A stretch of 38,594 nt of DNA from Rhodospirillales bacterium (GCA_029859805.1 JAOUCL010000012.1:1-38594), one strand, 5' to 3'. Counted from the first letter of the stretch, positions 16,777 through 25,053 are shown. A program made the numbers and translations. Notes: generated from the sequence alone by a model not told the origin.

Positions 16777-17868
16777 ATGACCTTTGTGCACAGCATCGTC
16801 CGAGCGCTGCGCCTTGCCGCGCTGTTGCTGGCAATTTCGTTCGCGGCAATGACGACCTTGACGGGCGGCCCGGGGTTGGGCGCGCCGGCCTTGGCCCAGA
16901 CCGGCGTCGAAACGCCCATGGAGGAGCCGAGCCCCGGATCGGGAAAGGTGCCCGGCCGGAGCATCGGCAACGCCAGCGACGCGGAGATTTGGCGCGCCGT
17001 GCGCCACGGCCTGCAAGGCAACGTTTCGCTGCCCGACAAGCAGGCCGGCTTGCTGGTCCAGTCCGAAGGCGAGGAGTGGCGCTCCATACGCAACGGCCCG
17101 GTCACCAAGTTCGGCGGCTGGCTGCTGCTCGGCATGGTCGGCGTCGCGGCGCTCTATTTCGCGCTGCGCGGCCGAATCCCGATCAAAGACGGCCGCTCCG
17201 GAATTCGCGTTCCCCGCTTCACCCAGACCCAGCGCGTGGTGCACTGGTTCACCGCGTCGCTTTACGTTCTGCTGGGGTTGAGCGGGCTGATCATGCTCTA
17301 CGGCAAGCACGTTCTCATTCCGCTGTTCGGCCCGGAGGTCTTCGGTGCGATCGCGAGCGCGGCCATGCAGGGACACAACCTCTTTGGGCCGCTGTTCGCT
17401 TTCGCCATCGTCGCGCTGTTCTTCGTGTTTCTCGAGCACAACAGATTCCGCTGGGCCGACGTGAAATGGTGGCTTTCTCTCGGCGGCTTCGTGGGCGGAC
17501 ATCCGAAATGCGGGTTCTACAACGGCGGCGAGAAGGTCTGGTATTGGATGGCCGTGGCGTTGGGGCTGACGATTGCGGTAAGCGGCCTGCTGCTCGATTT
17601 CCCCTTCATCCTGGCGGCTCCCCAGAAACTGCAGATCGCGCATCTCGTGCACAACATCGCGGGCGTCGCGATCATCGCCGGCGGCGTCGGCCACATCTAT
17701 CTGGGCACAGTCGGCATGGATGGCGCGCTCGAGGCCATGACGCGCGGCGACGTCGACGCCAACTGGGCCAAGGAACACCATGACCTGTGGTACCAGGAAA
17801 CGATCGCCGCCCAGCAGACCGCCCGGCAGACCGTGGCCCAAGGCGCCGCGGCGGAGGTGACGACATGA
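16777..17868 (+). CDS. Formate dehydrogenase gamma-type cytochrome b subunit
   Basis: This 363-residue membrane protein matches the FdnI/FdoI family, the diheme cytochrome b that passes electrons between an Fe-S partner and quinone. An N-terminal signal/membrane segment (about residues 10-38) and a periplasmic stretch (SDAEIWRAVRHGLQGNVSLP) precede a helix near 112-130. The cytochrome core has four further helices, with histidines in QRVVHWFTASLYVLLGLSG, GHNLFGPLFAFAI, and AHLVHNIAGVAIIAGGVGHI. No catalytic (molybdenum) or FdnH-type subunit gene is adjacent; instead it overlaps a DsrM-like cytochrome gene by ATGA. It may therefore be a quinone module for a different enzyme. A GGAGGGAA ribosome site precedes it. 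Confidence 0.88.
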   Translation: MTFVHSIVRALRLAALLLAISFAAMTTLTGGPGLGAPALAQTGVETPMEEPSPGSGKVPGRSIGNASDAEIWRAVRHGLQGNVSLPDKQAGLLVQSEGEEWRSIRNGPVTKFGGWLLLGMVGVAALYFALRGRIPIKDGRSGIRVPRFTQTQRVVHWFTASLYVLLGLSGLIMLYGKHVLIPLFGPEVFGAIASAAMQGHNLFGPLFAFAIVALFFVFLEHNRFRWADVKWWLSLGGFVGGHPKCGFYNGGEKVWYWMAVALGLTIAVSGLLLDFPFILAAPQKLQIAHLVHNIAGVAIIAGGVGHIYLGTVGMDGALEAMTRGDVDANWAKEHHDLWYQETIAAQQTARQTVAQGAAAEVTT

Positions 17869-18509
17869 CCTTTCTGGAGCTGACCGAGGGGCCCCTGTGG
17901 TACGCGGCCTCGGCGATCTTCGTCGTCGGCGTGCTGTGGCGGCTCGCCGGCATCGTGAGGCTCGGCGGCCCGCGCGACCTCAGCGTGCCGCGCGCCTCGG
18001 CCACCGCCGGGGCGATCAAGGGCATCTTCCTGCACATGGTCCCGCACGGCGGGTTCTTCAGCCGCACGAAGTTTCATTTCTTCGCGGGCTATCTGTTCCA
18101 TCTCGGCCTGTTCGTCCTGGTCCTCTTCGCGGCGCCGCACGTCCTCTTCATCGAGGAGCGCCTGCTCGGCTTCGGCTGGCCGGCGCTGCCGCGCTGGGGC
18201 TTCATCCTGGTCGCCGAGGCGACCTTCGCCGGGTTGATCCTGTTGTGGCTGCGCCGGCTGACCGACCCGGTGATGCGTCAGCTGTCCGACGGCGACGACC
18301 TGGCCGGCACGGTACTGACCTTCGTCGCGCTCCTGACCGGCTGCCTGGCGCTGCAGGAATCGCACGACAGCCTGCGCGCGCTGCACATGCTGTCGGTCGA
18401 GGTGCTCATGGTCTATTTCCCCTTCAGCCGGCTGATGCACGCCTTCACCTTCGCGTTCAGCCGCGCCTACACGGGCGCCAGCTACGGCCGCCGAGGAGTC
18501 GTCCCATGA
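17865..18509 (+). CDS. DsrM/NarI-like membrane cytochrome b subunit
   Basis: A 214-residue protein with about five membrane helices, related to the nitrate reductase gamma/DsrM group of diheme cytochromes b. Candidate heme-ligand histidines lie in FLHMVPHGGFF, KFHFFAGYLFHLGLFV and LRALHMLSVEVL, ending with FPFSRLMHAFTFAFSRAY, which is typical of DsrM/HdrE-like subunits. In sulfate reducers and sulfur oxidisers DsrM pairs with DsrK to exchange electrons between quinone and a cytoplasmic thiol or disulfide. Here it sits exactly between the FdnI-like gene and the DsrK-like gene with four-base overlaps on both sides, implying a stable three-subunit complex. Confidence 0.82.
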   Translation: MTFLELTEGPLWYAASAIFVVGVLWRLAGIVRLGGPRDLSVPRASATAGAIKGIFLHMVPHGGFFSRTKFHFFAGYLFHLGLFVLVLFAAPHVLFIEERLLGFGWPALPRWGFILVAEATFAGLILLWLRRLTDPVMRQLSDGDDLAGTVLTFVALLTGCLALQESHDSLRALHMLSVEVLMVYFPFSRLMHAFTFAFSRAYTGASYGRRGVVP

Positions 18510-19771
18510 CCGCAGAAACGCCCGCCGCGACCGCGATCGACCGCTTCGTCACGCAGATCGGCGCGCAGGTCGCAGCCTACCTCGACGCCTGCGTCCACTG
18601 CGGGCAATGCGCCGAGGCCTGCCATTTCTACGAGGTCAGCGGCGACCCGCGCCACACGCCGGCCTACAAGCTGGTGCCGCTCGCCCGGGCCTACCGGCGC
18701 CACAAGGCGCCCTTCGCGCGGCTCAAGCGGACGCTGGGATTGGCCCCCGCGGAGCTCGAGGAAGCCGATCTGCGCGAGTGGCAGGACCTGATCTACGATA
18801 CCTGCACCATGTGCGGGCGCTGCACCATGGTCTGCCCCATGGGCATCGACATCGCCTCCCTCGTGGGCTTGCAGCGCCGGGGTTTCGCCGCCGCCGGCAT
18901 CGGCCCGGAGGACCTCTTCGAGGTGGCCGAGAACTCGCGCATCAAGGGCAGCCCCCTGGGGGCCACGCCCAAGGTCCTGGCCGAGCGCATCGAATGGCTG
19001 TCCGACGAGCACGAGGTCGAGATTCCGCTGGACAAGGCGCAGGCGGATGTCCTGCTCACCGTGTCGTCGATCGAAACGATGAAGTATCCGCAGTCGATCG
19101 TCGCCATGGCCCGGCTGCTGAATCATGCCGGCGAGAACTGGACCCTGTCGTCGAAGGGCTACGAAGCCACCAACTTCGGCGTGCTTTCGGGCAAGTCGGA
19201 CGTTGCAAAGCTGATGCTGACCAAGATCGTGGAGGCGGCCGAGTCCGTCGGCGCGAAGCTCGTCGTCATTCCCGAATGCGGCCACGCCTACGGTGCGCTG
19301 CGCTGGACCGGGGCCACCATGATGGGCCGGCCCCTGCCGTTCCAGGTGATGCACATTACCGAGTACCTCGCCAAGCTCAAGCGCGAGGGCCGGCTCAAGC
19401 TGAAGCCGATGGCCAAATCCGTCACCTATCACGACCCCTGTCAGATCTCGCGGCGCGGCGGCGCCACAGAGGAGGCGCGCTTTCTGCTGTCGGACTTCGC
19501 CCAGGACTTTCGCGAAATGGCGCCGACCGGCAACGCCAACTGGTGTTGCGGCGGCGGCGGCGGGGTGGCGGCGATCGCCAGTGCCACCGAGCTGCGCCGC
19601 AAGGTCTTCGAGATCAAGATGCAGCAGGTCGCCGACACCGGGGCCGAGTCCATGGTCTCGGCCTGCGCCAACTGCCGCCAGACCCTCGACGACGGCAAGG
19701 CTCACTACGAGTGGGACCGCGAGATCGACAGCCTCGTGGAGATCATCGCCGACCACCTGGTCGAGGCCTGA
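18506..19771 (+). CDS. DsrK/HdrD-like iron-sulfur protein
   Basis: A 421-residue soluble subunit with two 4Fe-4S motifs, CVHCGQCAEAC (about residues 31-41) and CTMCGRCTMVCP (about 97-108). A cysteine-rich CCG region follows: YHDPCQIS, then WCCGGGGG about 35 residues on, then ACANCRQTL. An earlier ECGHAYGA resembles the first half-site. This is the heterodisulfide-reductase HdrD/DsrK layout, in which the CCG site holds a noncubane cluster that reduces or oxidises disulfides or persulfides. Glycolate oxidase GlcF has a similar layout but no cytochrome partners. Encoded last in the FNR-box operon, it is the likely catalytic subunit; its sulfur substrate is unknown. Confidence 0.85.
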   Translation: MTAETPAATAIDRFVTQIGAQVAAYLDACVHCGQCAEACHFYEVSGDPRHTPAYKLVPLARAYRRHKAPFARLKRTLGLAPAELEEADLREWQDLIYDTCTMCGRCTMVCPMGIDIASLVGLQRRGFAAAGIGPEDLFEVAENSRIKGSPLGATPKVLAERIEWLSDEHEVEIPLDKAQADVLLTVSSIETMKYPQSIVAMARLLNHAGENWTLSSKGYEATNFGVLSGKSDVAKLMLTKIVEAAESVGAKLVVIPECGHAYGALRWTGATMMGRPLPFQVMHITEYLAKLKREGRLKLKPMAKSVTYHDPCQISRRGGATEEARFLLSDFAQDFREMAPTGNANWCCGGGGGVAAIASATELRRKVFEIKMQQVADTGAESMVSACANCRQTLDDGKAHYEWDREIDSLVEIIADHLVEA

Positions 19772-19806
19772 CCGGGACCTCCGGCCCGGCCGCGTTCACC
19801 CGGTGC

Positions 19807-20181
19807 TCACCTGGCAGCGGCCCGGGGAGCCCGCGCGCGCTTGGAGCGCTTGGCCCCGGGCGTGCAGAAGCAAAACAGCTTGTCCAACGCCATCATGAGC
19901 CGACGCGCCTCTTCGCTGACCAGGGAATAATAGATCGTCTTGCCCTGACGCCGGTGGGCCACGAGATCGTCGGCCTTGAGCCGCGCAAGCTGTTGGGACA
20001 CGGTCGGCTGGCGCAGTGCCAGCGTGGTCTCGAGCTCCGTGACCGAGCGCTCCCCCTTGGCCAGGAGGCAGAGCAGCCGCAAGCGGTTCTCGTTGGCCAG
20101 GGCCTTGAGCAGGTTGCTGGCGGTCCCGACGTTCTCGACCATTCCGGCCGCCGCGCCCGTGATGTCCTTCGCCGCTGCCAT
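19807..20181 (-). CDS. ArsR-family repressor of the SqrR/BigR thiol-switch type
   Basis: This 124-residue winged-helix repressor has LKALANENRLRLLCLLAKGE with Cys38, the recognition helix RQPTVSQQLARLKADDLV, and Cys104 and Cys106 in LFCFC. One cysteine in the second helix plus one in the last helix is the arrangement of SqrR/BigR/YgaV, which form a polysulfide bridge and release DNA when sulfane sulfur is present. Metal-site residues of arsenic sensors (ELCVCD) are absent. It is the last gene of dsrE2A-tusA-fadL-arsR and converges with the DsrK-like gene, with only 35 bases between. Start 20181 is preferred over upstream candidates because family similarity begins soon after. Confidence 0.85.
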   Translation of the reverse strand: MAAAKDITGAAAGMVENVGTASNLLKALANENRLRLLCLLAKGERSVTELETTLALRQPTVSQQLARLKADDLVAHRRQGKTIYYSLVSEEARRLMMALDKLFCFCTPGAKRSKRARAPRAAAR

Positions 20182-20247
20182 ACCTGACGGCCGGTCGACG
20201 GAACGCGGATTCACTTGCGCGCCGACCGGCCTCGGCAAGACCGGGCC

Positions 20248-21564
20248 TCAGAAGTGCCAGGCGTAGCCGAGCGTGACCTCGTACTGGTACATCTTCAGTT
20301 TGATCTTCTGCGAGGAGTCCAAGGGGTTGCGGCCGGATAGAGTCGTCTCAGGCGCGAACATGCCGGCCAATTGCAGGGTGTGGTTGTCGTTCAGCTTGTA
20401 CTCGACGCCGCCGGTAATGTGGTGCTCCATAACCGCCGGCGCGAGGATGTTGAACAGCACCTCGGAATCGTCGATCGGCTGATCGGTGTAGGAGTAGCCC
20501 GCCCGCAGCATCCACTGTTCGTCGGCCTGCCACTGGGCGCCGAACTTGAAGATGTTGGTGTTCTCCCACCCGAACCCGGGACCGTTATCATCGCCGAGCA
20601 GACCGGAGGACGAGAATTCGTTCCCGACCGCATCGACATCGTTGTACCAGATCCGCTTGTAGTCGAAGAGCAGGGTCAGCTCCGGGATCGGGTTCCAGGA
20701 GACGCCCACCTGCAGGGCCGGCGGGATGTCGAAATCGCCCTGCTCGGCGAACAACCCCTTGTAGTCGTCGAACTCGTCCATGTAGGTGCGCAGCTGATAG
20801 GTCACGCCGAGGCCCACGTTCGCGGGTAACTCGGCCTGAATGCCGAAGCGTGCGCCGAGTCCGAAGGATTCGTCGTGGCCGTTGTTGGTGAGGTTCGAGG
20901 GATCGGAGGAAAAGCCGAACACACCAAACTGGGACAGACCCTTTGCTTCGAAACGCTGATACGCCACGATCGGACCGACGCCTATGGCGAACCTTTCGAG
21001 CACCCCGGGGACCTCGAGCTGAGGTATCTCGCGGGCATAGGTGAACTGCAGGAAGGCCTGCATCAGATCGACGCCGGCGGTGCCGTCGCAGAACACGCCG
21101 CCCGAGCCAAGGCTGCACGTCGCGTCGCCCCCGTCGTAGCTGGTATTCATGCCGCCGTTGCCGTAGAGCGCCACGCCGACCGCGGACAGATCGTCGATCT
21201 GATAGCTCGCCGCGACGCTGGGGATGAAGAAGATCTCTCTGTCGCTCTTGACCTTATCGTTGGGCACGAGCCGGAAGGGGTCGCTGCCGCCTTCGGCGTC
21301 GAACTCCCGGTGCGGGCTGAAGAACGAGAGGTCGGCGTTGAGTTGGTTGTCGATGCCGACCAGCCCGGCGGGATTGAGGGCCTGGGACATGGCGTCCTGG
21401 GAATAGGCCGCGCCGGTCCCCGCCATCATCTTGGAGAGCGCCCCGAAACCATGCTGGAAGTAGCCTTCCGTCGCCTGCGCCGGCGTGCCGGTCGCTACGA
21501 GGCCCGCCAGGATGACCGCAGCAGCCGAGACGGCTCCTCCGGCGCCATTTTGTGGGATCTTCAT
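20248..21564 (-). CDS. OmpP1/FadL/TodX-family outer-membrane transporter
   Basis: This 438-residue outer-membrane protein has a signal peptide ending PAQATEGYFQHGFG, the start of the FadL hatch domain, followed by GTGAAYSQDAMSQALNPAGL, a FadL family hallmark, and many amphipathic strands ending in the aromatic terminus LGYAWHF. FadL proteins carry hydrophobic molecules across the outer membrane. In sulfur oxidisers they are often suggested to carry elemental-sulfur-like or fatty-acid substrates; here the setting between tusA and a sulfane-sensing repressor favours a sulfur-related role, which is inference. A paired cysteine (CSLGSGGVFC) probably forms a disulfide. GGAGG precedes the start at 21564. 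Confidence 0.87.
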   Translation of the reverse strand: MKIPQNGAGGAVSAAAVILAGLVATGTPAQATEGYFQHGFGALSKMMAGTGAAYSQDAMSQALNPAGLVGIDNQLNADLSFFSPHREFDAEGGSDPFRLVPNDKVKSDREIFFIPSVAASYQIDDLSAVGVALYGNGGMNTSYDGGDATCSLGSGGVFCDGTAGVDLMQAFLQFTYAREIPQLEVPGVLERFAIGVGPIVAYQRFEAKGLSQFGVFGFSSDPSNLTNNGHDESFGLGARFGIQAELPANVGLGVTYQLRTYMDEFDDYKGLFAEQGDFDIPPALQVGVSWNPIPELTLLFDYKRIWYNDVDAVGNEFSSSGLLGDDNGPGFGWENTNIFKFGAQWQADEQWMLRAGYSYTDQPIDDSEVLFNILAPAVMEHHITGGVEYKLNDNHTLQLAGMFAPETTLSGRNPLDSSQKIKLKMYQYEVTLGYAWHF

Positions 21565-21745
21565 GATTCCTCCGTTGAGTTCAGCCAAGGTGTTTGGCGT
21601 CCTCGATGGACGTCGTGCAGGCATACTAGGCACACAAACCCGTAAAGATTATGTGGTTAATCCTCCACGTTTATTCCTATTCCCCCCTTTTTGCCTTCGC
21701 CCGCTTCGACGCGCCCCGAGGCGGGGCGTTACGCAGGCGCCGAGG

Positions 21746-21973
21746 TCACGCCGTATGCTTGATCAGGAAGGTATAGAGGCCGCCCTCGGTCTTCGAGTCG
21801 AGCAGCTCGTTGCCGGTGGTGCGGCAGAAGGCCTCGAAGTCCGCGACCGAACCGGGGTCCGTCGAGAGGACCTGAAGCACCTCGCCCGTCGGCACGTCCT
21901 TGAGAGCCTTCTTCGCCTTCAGGATCGGCAGCGGGCAGTTCAGCCCTTTTGCGTCAAGCAGATGCTCGGCCAT
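21746..21973 (-). CDS. tusA: TusA-family sulfurtransferase
   Basis: A compact 75-residue TusA protein. The family motif CPLP with the persulfide-carrying Cys13 follows the strand LLDAKGLN. Then come LKAKKALKDVPTGEVLQVL and STDPGSVADFEAFCRTTGNEL, the full TusA fold with a second cysteine (Cys50). It would receive sulfane sulfur from a rhodanese or DsrE partner and pass it on in the cytoplasm. It is encoded 54 bases after dsrE2A and before the FadL-like gene. A second, distinct TusA is encoded at 38178 in the sHdr operon, so the two may serve different donors or acceptors. Confidence 0.92.
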   Translation of the reverse strand: MAEHLLDAKGLNCPLPILKAKKALKDVPTGEVLQVLSTDPGSVADFEAFCRTTGNELLDSKTEGGLYTFLIKHTA

Positions 21974-22027
21974 TTTCTCTGTCTCTCTCTTGCTTGTGCG
22001 ATGCGGTTGATGGGCCCGTCGACCGGG

Positions 22028-22525
22028 CTAGATGAACAGGTTGATGTCGGAGTTAGTGGCGGTCTCCATGTAGGTGGCGGCGCCGCCGAGCTCCGGGCCC
22101 TCGATCATGTCGTCGAGCGAGTATTCGAAGAGGTCCAGGGTCATCTGGCACGCGATCATGCGCACGCCGGAGTCGACCGCGGCCTCGCGCAGCTCCTCGA
22201 TGGAGGCCACGCCCTTCTTCTTGGTCAGGTTCTTCATCATCCGGGTTGCGGCCGCGTCCACGCCCGGGATCATCGACACGGCGTTGGGCATCGTCATGTG
22301 CATGCCCATCATGGGCATCTTCATGGCCGGGTTGCCGAGCGTCGAGAGCTGCAGATCGAGCTTCTTCAACAACAGCGGCAGGCCGTAGAAGGTGAAGAAC
22401 ATCGTTACGTTCAGGCCCATGGCGGCGGCGGTCGTCGCCAGAATGAAGGGCGGGTAGGCCCAATCCAGGGTGCCTTTCGTGACGATGATCGAGAGGCTCT
22501 TGGCGTTGTTGGCAGTATCCGACAT
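22028..22525 (-). CDS. dsrE2A: DsrE2-type sulfur carrier protein
   Basis: This 165-residue protein is of the DsrE2 branch of the DsrE/DsrF/DsrH family. It has SLSIIVTKGTLDWAYPPFIL, TMFFTFYGLPLLLKK, a methionine-rich stretch (KMPMMGMHMTMP, residues 69-80) and the conserved Cys126 in RMIACQMTLDLF, which should carry persulfide sulfur. Hydrophobic segments near residues 24-50 suggest membrane association, known for DsrE2 proteins. The start at 22525 fits the family N-terminus; ATG at 22552 is possible. It heads the minus-strand sulfur operon and shares a promoter region with the lipoate operon running the other way. The A subtype is my best assignment. Confidence 0.87.
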   Translation of the reverse strand: MSDTANNAKSLSIIVTKGTLDWAYPPFILATTAAAMGLNVTMFFTFYGLPLLLKKLDLQLSTLGNPAMKMPMMGMHMTMPNAVSMIPGVDAAATRMMKNLTKKKGVASIEELREAAVDSGVRMIACQMTLDLFEYSLDDMIEGPELGGAATYMETATNSDINLFI

Positions 22526-22594
22526 TGCGTCAAATCCCTTCGGTTCAGCCATCGCCTGGGCCGACGGCGCCCCGCGCCCATTCGGCCTGTCCAA

Positions 22595-22622
22595 TTGACA
22601 TTCTAGAAAGCTAATTTATAAA
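22595..22622 (+). promoter_or_regulatory. Promoter for the monooxygenase-deacylase-lipoate operon
   Basis: TTGACA at 22595-22600, a 16-base spacer, then TATAAA at 22617-22622. The start would be near 22629, leaving a leader of about 188 bases before the first gene. It overlaps an opposing promoter for dsrE2A, so a regulator bound here could control both directions. Confidence 0.55.
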
Positions 22623-22641
22623 AATCGAATATGACTGTCAA
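22613..22641 (-). promoter_or_regulatory. Promoter for dsrE2A-tusA-fadL-arsR
   Basis: On the minus strand, TTGACA (22636-22641) is followed by TATAAA at 22615-22620 with a 15-base spacer, or by TAAATT at 22613-22618 with 17. The -10 elements of the two opposing promoters overlap on the same bases, so the polymerases should exclude each other. Confidence 0.5.
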
Positions 22642-22816
22642 TCAAACTGCCGCACTATTTCGTGATTAACCATAAGAGACGGCTGTCGCGGGTGGGGCTC
22701 GGACAACGGGTGAACCGGGTCTCGACTGGATGTCTCCTTAATGCGACTGTGCCTTTGCTTGCTCTCGCCGCTGGGGCGAAACTGGACCAGAGGGAAATGG
22801 GGCGGACGTCCGGCAG

Positions 22817-23890
22817 ATGAAGATCGACCTGTTTATGGAGTTTCCCTCGCCGCCGGACGCGGAGCTGACCTTGTCCGGGGTGATCGAGGACGGTCTCGGG
22901 CTGGTGCGCGCGGCGGATGCCCTGGGGTTCGACGCGGTCTGGCTGGCCGAGCACCACTTCCTGGGCGACTACTGCAACGCCGCGGCCCCGGACATGCTGT
23001 TGGCGGCCATGGCGCGGGAGACCAAACGGATCGGGCTCGGCTTCGGGATCGTCCCTCTGCCGATCCATGATCCGGTGCGTGTCGCCGAGCGGCTGGCGAC
23101 CCTCGACATCCTGTCCGACGGCCGCGTGCACTGGGGCGTCGGCCGCGGCGTCACCGTCACCGAACTCGAGGGATTCGGCGTCGATCCGGCGGACAGCCGG
23201 GACGTCTTCCGCCGGCGCTTCACCGAACTCGGCGATATCCTGCGAACGGGCCAATTCACGCGCGACGGCGAGCGCTACGAGCTTCGCCCGCCGCCCGGCC
23301 CGCGCCTGGGCACCGGCTGGCTGGCGGCGGTCAGTCCCGAGAGCTTCGAGCTGGCCGCCGAGTTGGGGCTGAACGCCATGACCGGGCCGTTCAAGCCCTG
23401 GCCCTTCGTCAAGGAGGACCTGAAGCGCTACCGCCGCCTGGCCGCGCGGTCGCCGGCGCCCTCCGGCGGCGCCACGTCCTTCACGCTGGCGGTCTATTGC
23501 GCAGAGGACCACGAGGCGGCGCGGGCCCGTGCCGAGCCGGGACTCCTGTGGATCTACCGCAAGATCCTCGAGGTCTCCCGCCCGCTGCTGGCCGCGCGGA
23601 CGGCCGGCTACGAGCACTACCGCAAGCTGGGCCGTCTGGCCTCGCTGTTCGACGATGTTCTGACCCTTCGTGTCCTCGAGGCGATGGGCCTGGCCGCCGT
23701 GGGAAATCCGGAGCACGTGGCCAAACGGCTCGCGTCGCTGCAGGCGAGCGGTCTCGACCGGGTGAACCTGATGATCGGCGGCGGCGACCTGAGCGCCGGC
23801 GAGTCCGTCGACTGCCTGCAGCTCCTGGCCGAACGGGTGCTGCCGGCCGTCGAAAGCGGTGCGGATGCGGCCGAGGCCGCCCCGGCATGA
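22817..23890 (+). CDS. Luciferase-like (LLM class) flavin-dependent monooxygenase
   Basis: This 357-residue barrel protein is of the bacterial luciferase/alkanal monooxygenase superfamily. It has GFDAVWLAEHHFLGDY (about residues 38-53, with the family's His-His pair), IGLGFGIVPLPIHDPVRVAERLATLDILSDGR and GVGRGVTVTELEGFGV, all conserved in LLM oxidoreductases using FMN or F420. The substrate is unknown; LLM members oxidise aldehydes, sulfonates, sulfones and other organics. It is the first gene of the lipoate-assembly operon, overlapping the deacylase gene by ATGA, so a link to lipoate or organosulfur chemistry is plausible but unproven. The ribosome site is weak, and GGACGTCC just before the start could form a small hairpin. 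Confidence 0.87.
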   Translation: MKIDLFMEFPSPPDAELTLSGVIEDGLGLVRAADALGFDAVWLAEHHFLGDYCNAAAPDMLLAAMARETKRIGLGFGIVPLPIHDPVRVAERLATLDILSDGRVHWGVGRGVTVTELEGFGVDPADSRDVFRRRFTELGDILRTGQFTRDGERYELRPPPGPRLGTGWLAAVSPESFELAAELGLNAMTGPFKPWPFVKEDLKRYRRLAARSPAPSGGATSFTLAVYCAEDHEAARARAEPGLLWIYRKILEVSRPLLAARTAGYEHYRKLGRLASLFDDVLTLRVLEAMGLAAVGNPEHVAKRLASLQASGLDRVNLMIGGGDLSAGESVDCLQLLAERVLPAVESGADAAEAAPA

Positions 23891-25053
23891 GCCCGGCCCC
23901 GAGCCAGCTCGGCGCGCTCGCCGCGCCCGCGCAAAAGCCCGCCTCCGCGAGTCCGCGGCCGGTCTTCGTCGCTAGCGAGGTCTACCGGCGCGCCGCCTAT
24001 GGCAGCAACCATCCCCTGGCGATACCCCGCGTGGCCACGGTCATGGAGCTGTGCGACATCCTGGGCTGGCTCGATGACGGCGCCTTCCACGACAGTCCGC
24101 AGGCCACGGCCGCGCAGCTCGCGGCCTTCCACGACCCGGACTACATCGCCGCGCTGCGCGGGGCCGACGAAGCGGGCCGGGCGGACCGGGGGGTCCGCGA
24201 GCGCTACGGCTTGGGCACCATGGAGAACCCGGTCTTTGCCGGCATGTACGAGCGGGCGGCCACATCGGTCGGCGGCTCGATCCTGGCCGCCGAGCTCGCC
24301 CTGGAAGGCCGCGTCGCCTACCACCCGGCCGGCGGTACCCACCACGGGCGGCCGGACCGGGCGAGCGGCTTCTGCTATTTCAACGATCCCGTCTTTGCGA
24401 TCCGAACGCTGTTGAACGGCGGCCTCGCGCGCGTCTACTACGTCGACCTGGACGCCCATTTCGGCGACGGCGTCCAGGACGCCTTCGCCGAGGATGGCCG
24501 CGTCCTCACCCTGTCGATCCACGAGGCCGGGCGCTGGCCCTACGCCGGACCCCTGGAGGACCGGGCGGGCGGCGCGGCGCGCAACCTGCCGGTCCCGCGG
24601 GCCTTCAACGACAGCGAACTCGATCATCTGATGGAAAGGGCGGTGCTGCCGCTCGGCCGGCGCTTCGACCCCGAGGCGGTGGTCGTCACCTGCGGCGCCG
24701 ACGGGCTGGCCGGCGACCCGCTGTCGGCGATGGAGCTCAGCAACCTCGCCCTTTGGCGGGCGGTCGAGGACTTGACCGGACTGTCGCCGCGCAGCGTGGT
24801 GCTCGGCGGCGGCGGCTACAATCCCTGGACCGTGGCGCGCTGCTGGGCCGGGCTGTGGGGCCGGCTGCGCGGCCAGGCCGTCGATGGCCCCCTGCCGGCC
24901 AGGGCCCGGGACCTGTTGCGCGGCCTGGAGTCCGACCTGATCGACGAAGACGAGATCCCGGACATCTGGCATACGACGCTCGCCGACCGCCCCAATGCCG
25001 GCGTGGTTCGCGGCCAGGTGGCGGCCCTGGCCCCGGCGGTGCTATCCCTATAG
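23887..25053 (+). CDS. Histone deacetylase/AcuC-family zinc deacylase
   Basis: This 388-residue protein has the HDAC fold with all catalytic residues in place. His152-His153 lie in GGTHHGRPDRASGFCYFND, zinc ligands Asp189 and His191 in VDLDAHFGDGVQDAF, zinc ligand Asp272 in CGADGLAGDP, and the transition-state Tyr311 in GGGGYNPWTVARCW. Bacterial relatives include AcuC and acetylpolyamine amidohydrolase, which remove acyl groups from lysines or amines. It overlaps the LLM gene and ends 13 bases before lipS1, inside a lipoate-assembly operon. A role in removing or recycling acyl or lipoyl groups from LbpA lysine is an attractive inference, but protein or polyamine deacetylation fits equally well. 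Confidence 0.88.
   Translation: MSPAPSQLGALAAPAQKPASASPRPVFVASEVYRRAAYGSNHPLAIPRVATVMELCDILGWLDDGAFHDSPQATAAQLAAFHDPDYIAALRGADEAGRADRGVRERYGLGTMENPVFAGMYERAATSVGGSILAAELALEGRVAYHPAGGTHHGRPDRASGFCYFNDPVFAIRTLLNGGLARVYYVDLDAHFGDGVQDAFAEDGRVLTLSIHEAGRWPYAGPLEDRAGGAARNLPVPRAFNDSELDHLMERAVLPLGRRFDPEAVVVTCGADGLAGDPLSAMELSNLALWRAVEDLTGLSPRSVVLGGGGYNPWTVARCWAGLWGRLRGQAVDGPLPARARDLLRGLESDLIDEDEIPDIWHTTLADRPNAGVVRGQVAALAPAVLSL

Noticed and set aside
16777-17868. A working formate dehydrogenase operon
   Set aside because: No catalytic or FdnH-type subunit is encoded here; only the gamma-type cytochrome is present.
18506-19771. Glycolate oxidase iron-sulfur subunit GlcF
   Set aside because: No glcD/glcE neighbours; the two coupled cytochrome b genes fit DsrK/HdrD instead.
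21712-21728. Hairpin CGCCCC-GAGGC-GGGGCG after tusA
   Set aside because: No T-run follows on either strand, so it is not called a terminator; partial attenuation remains possible.
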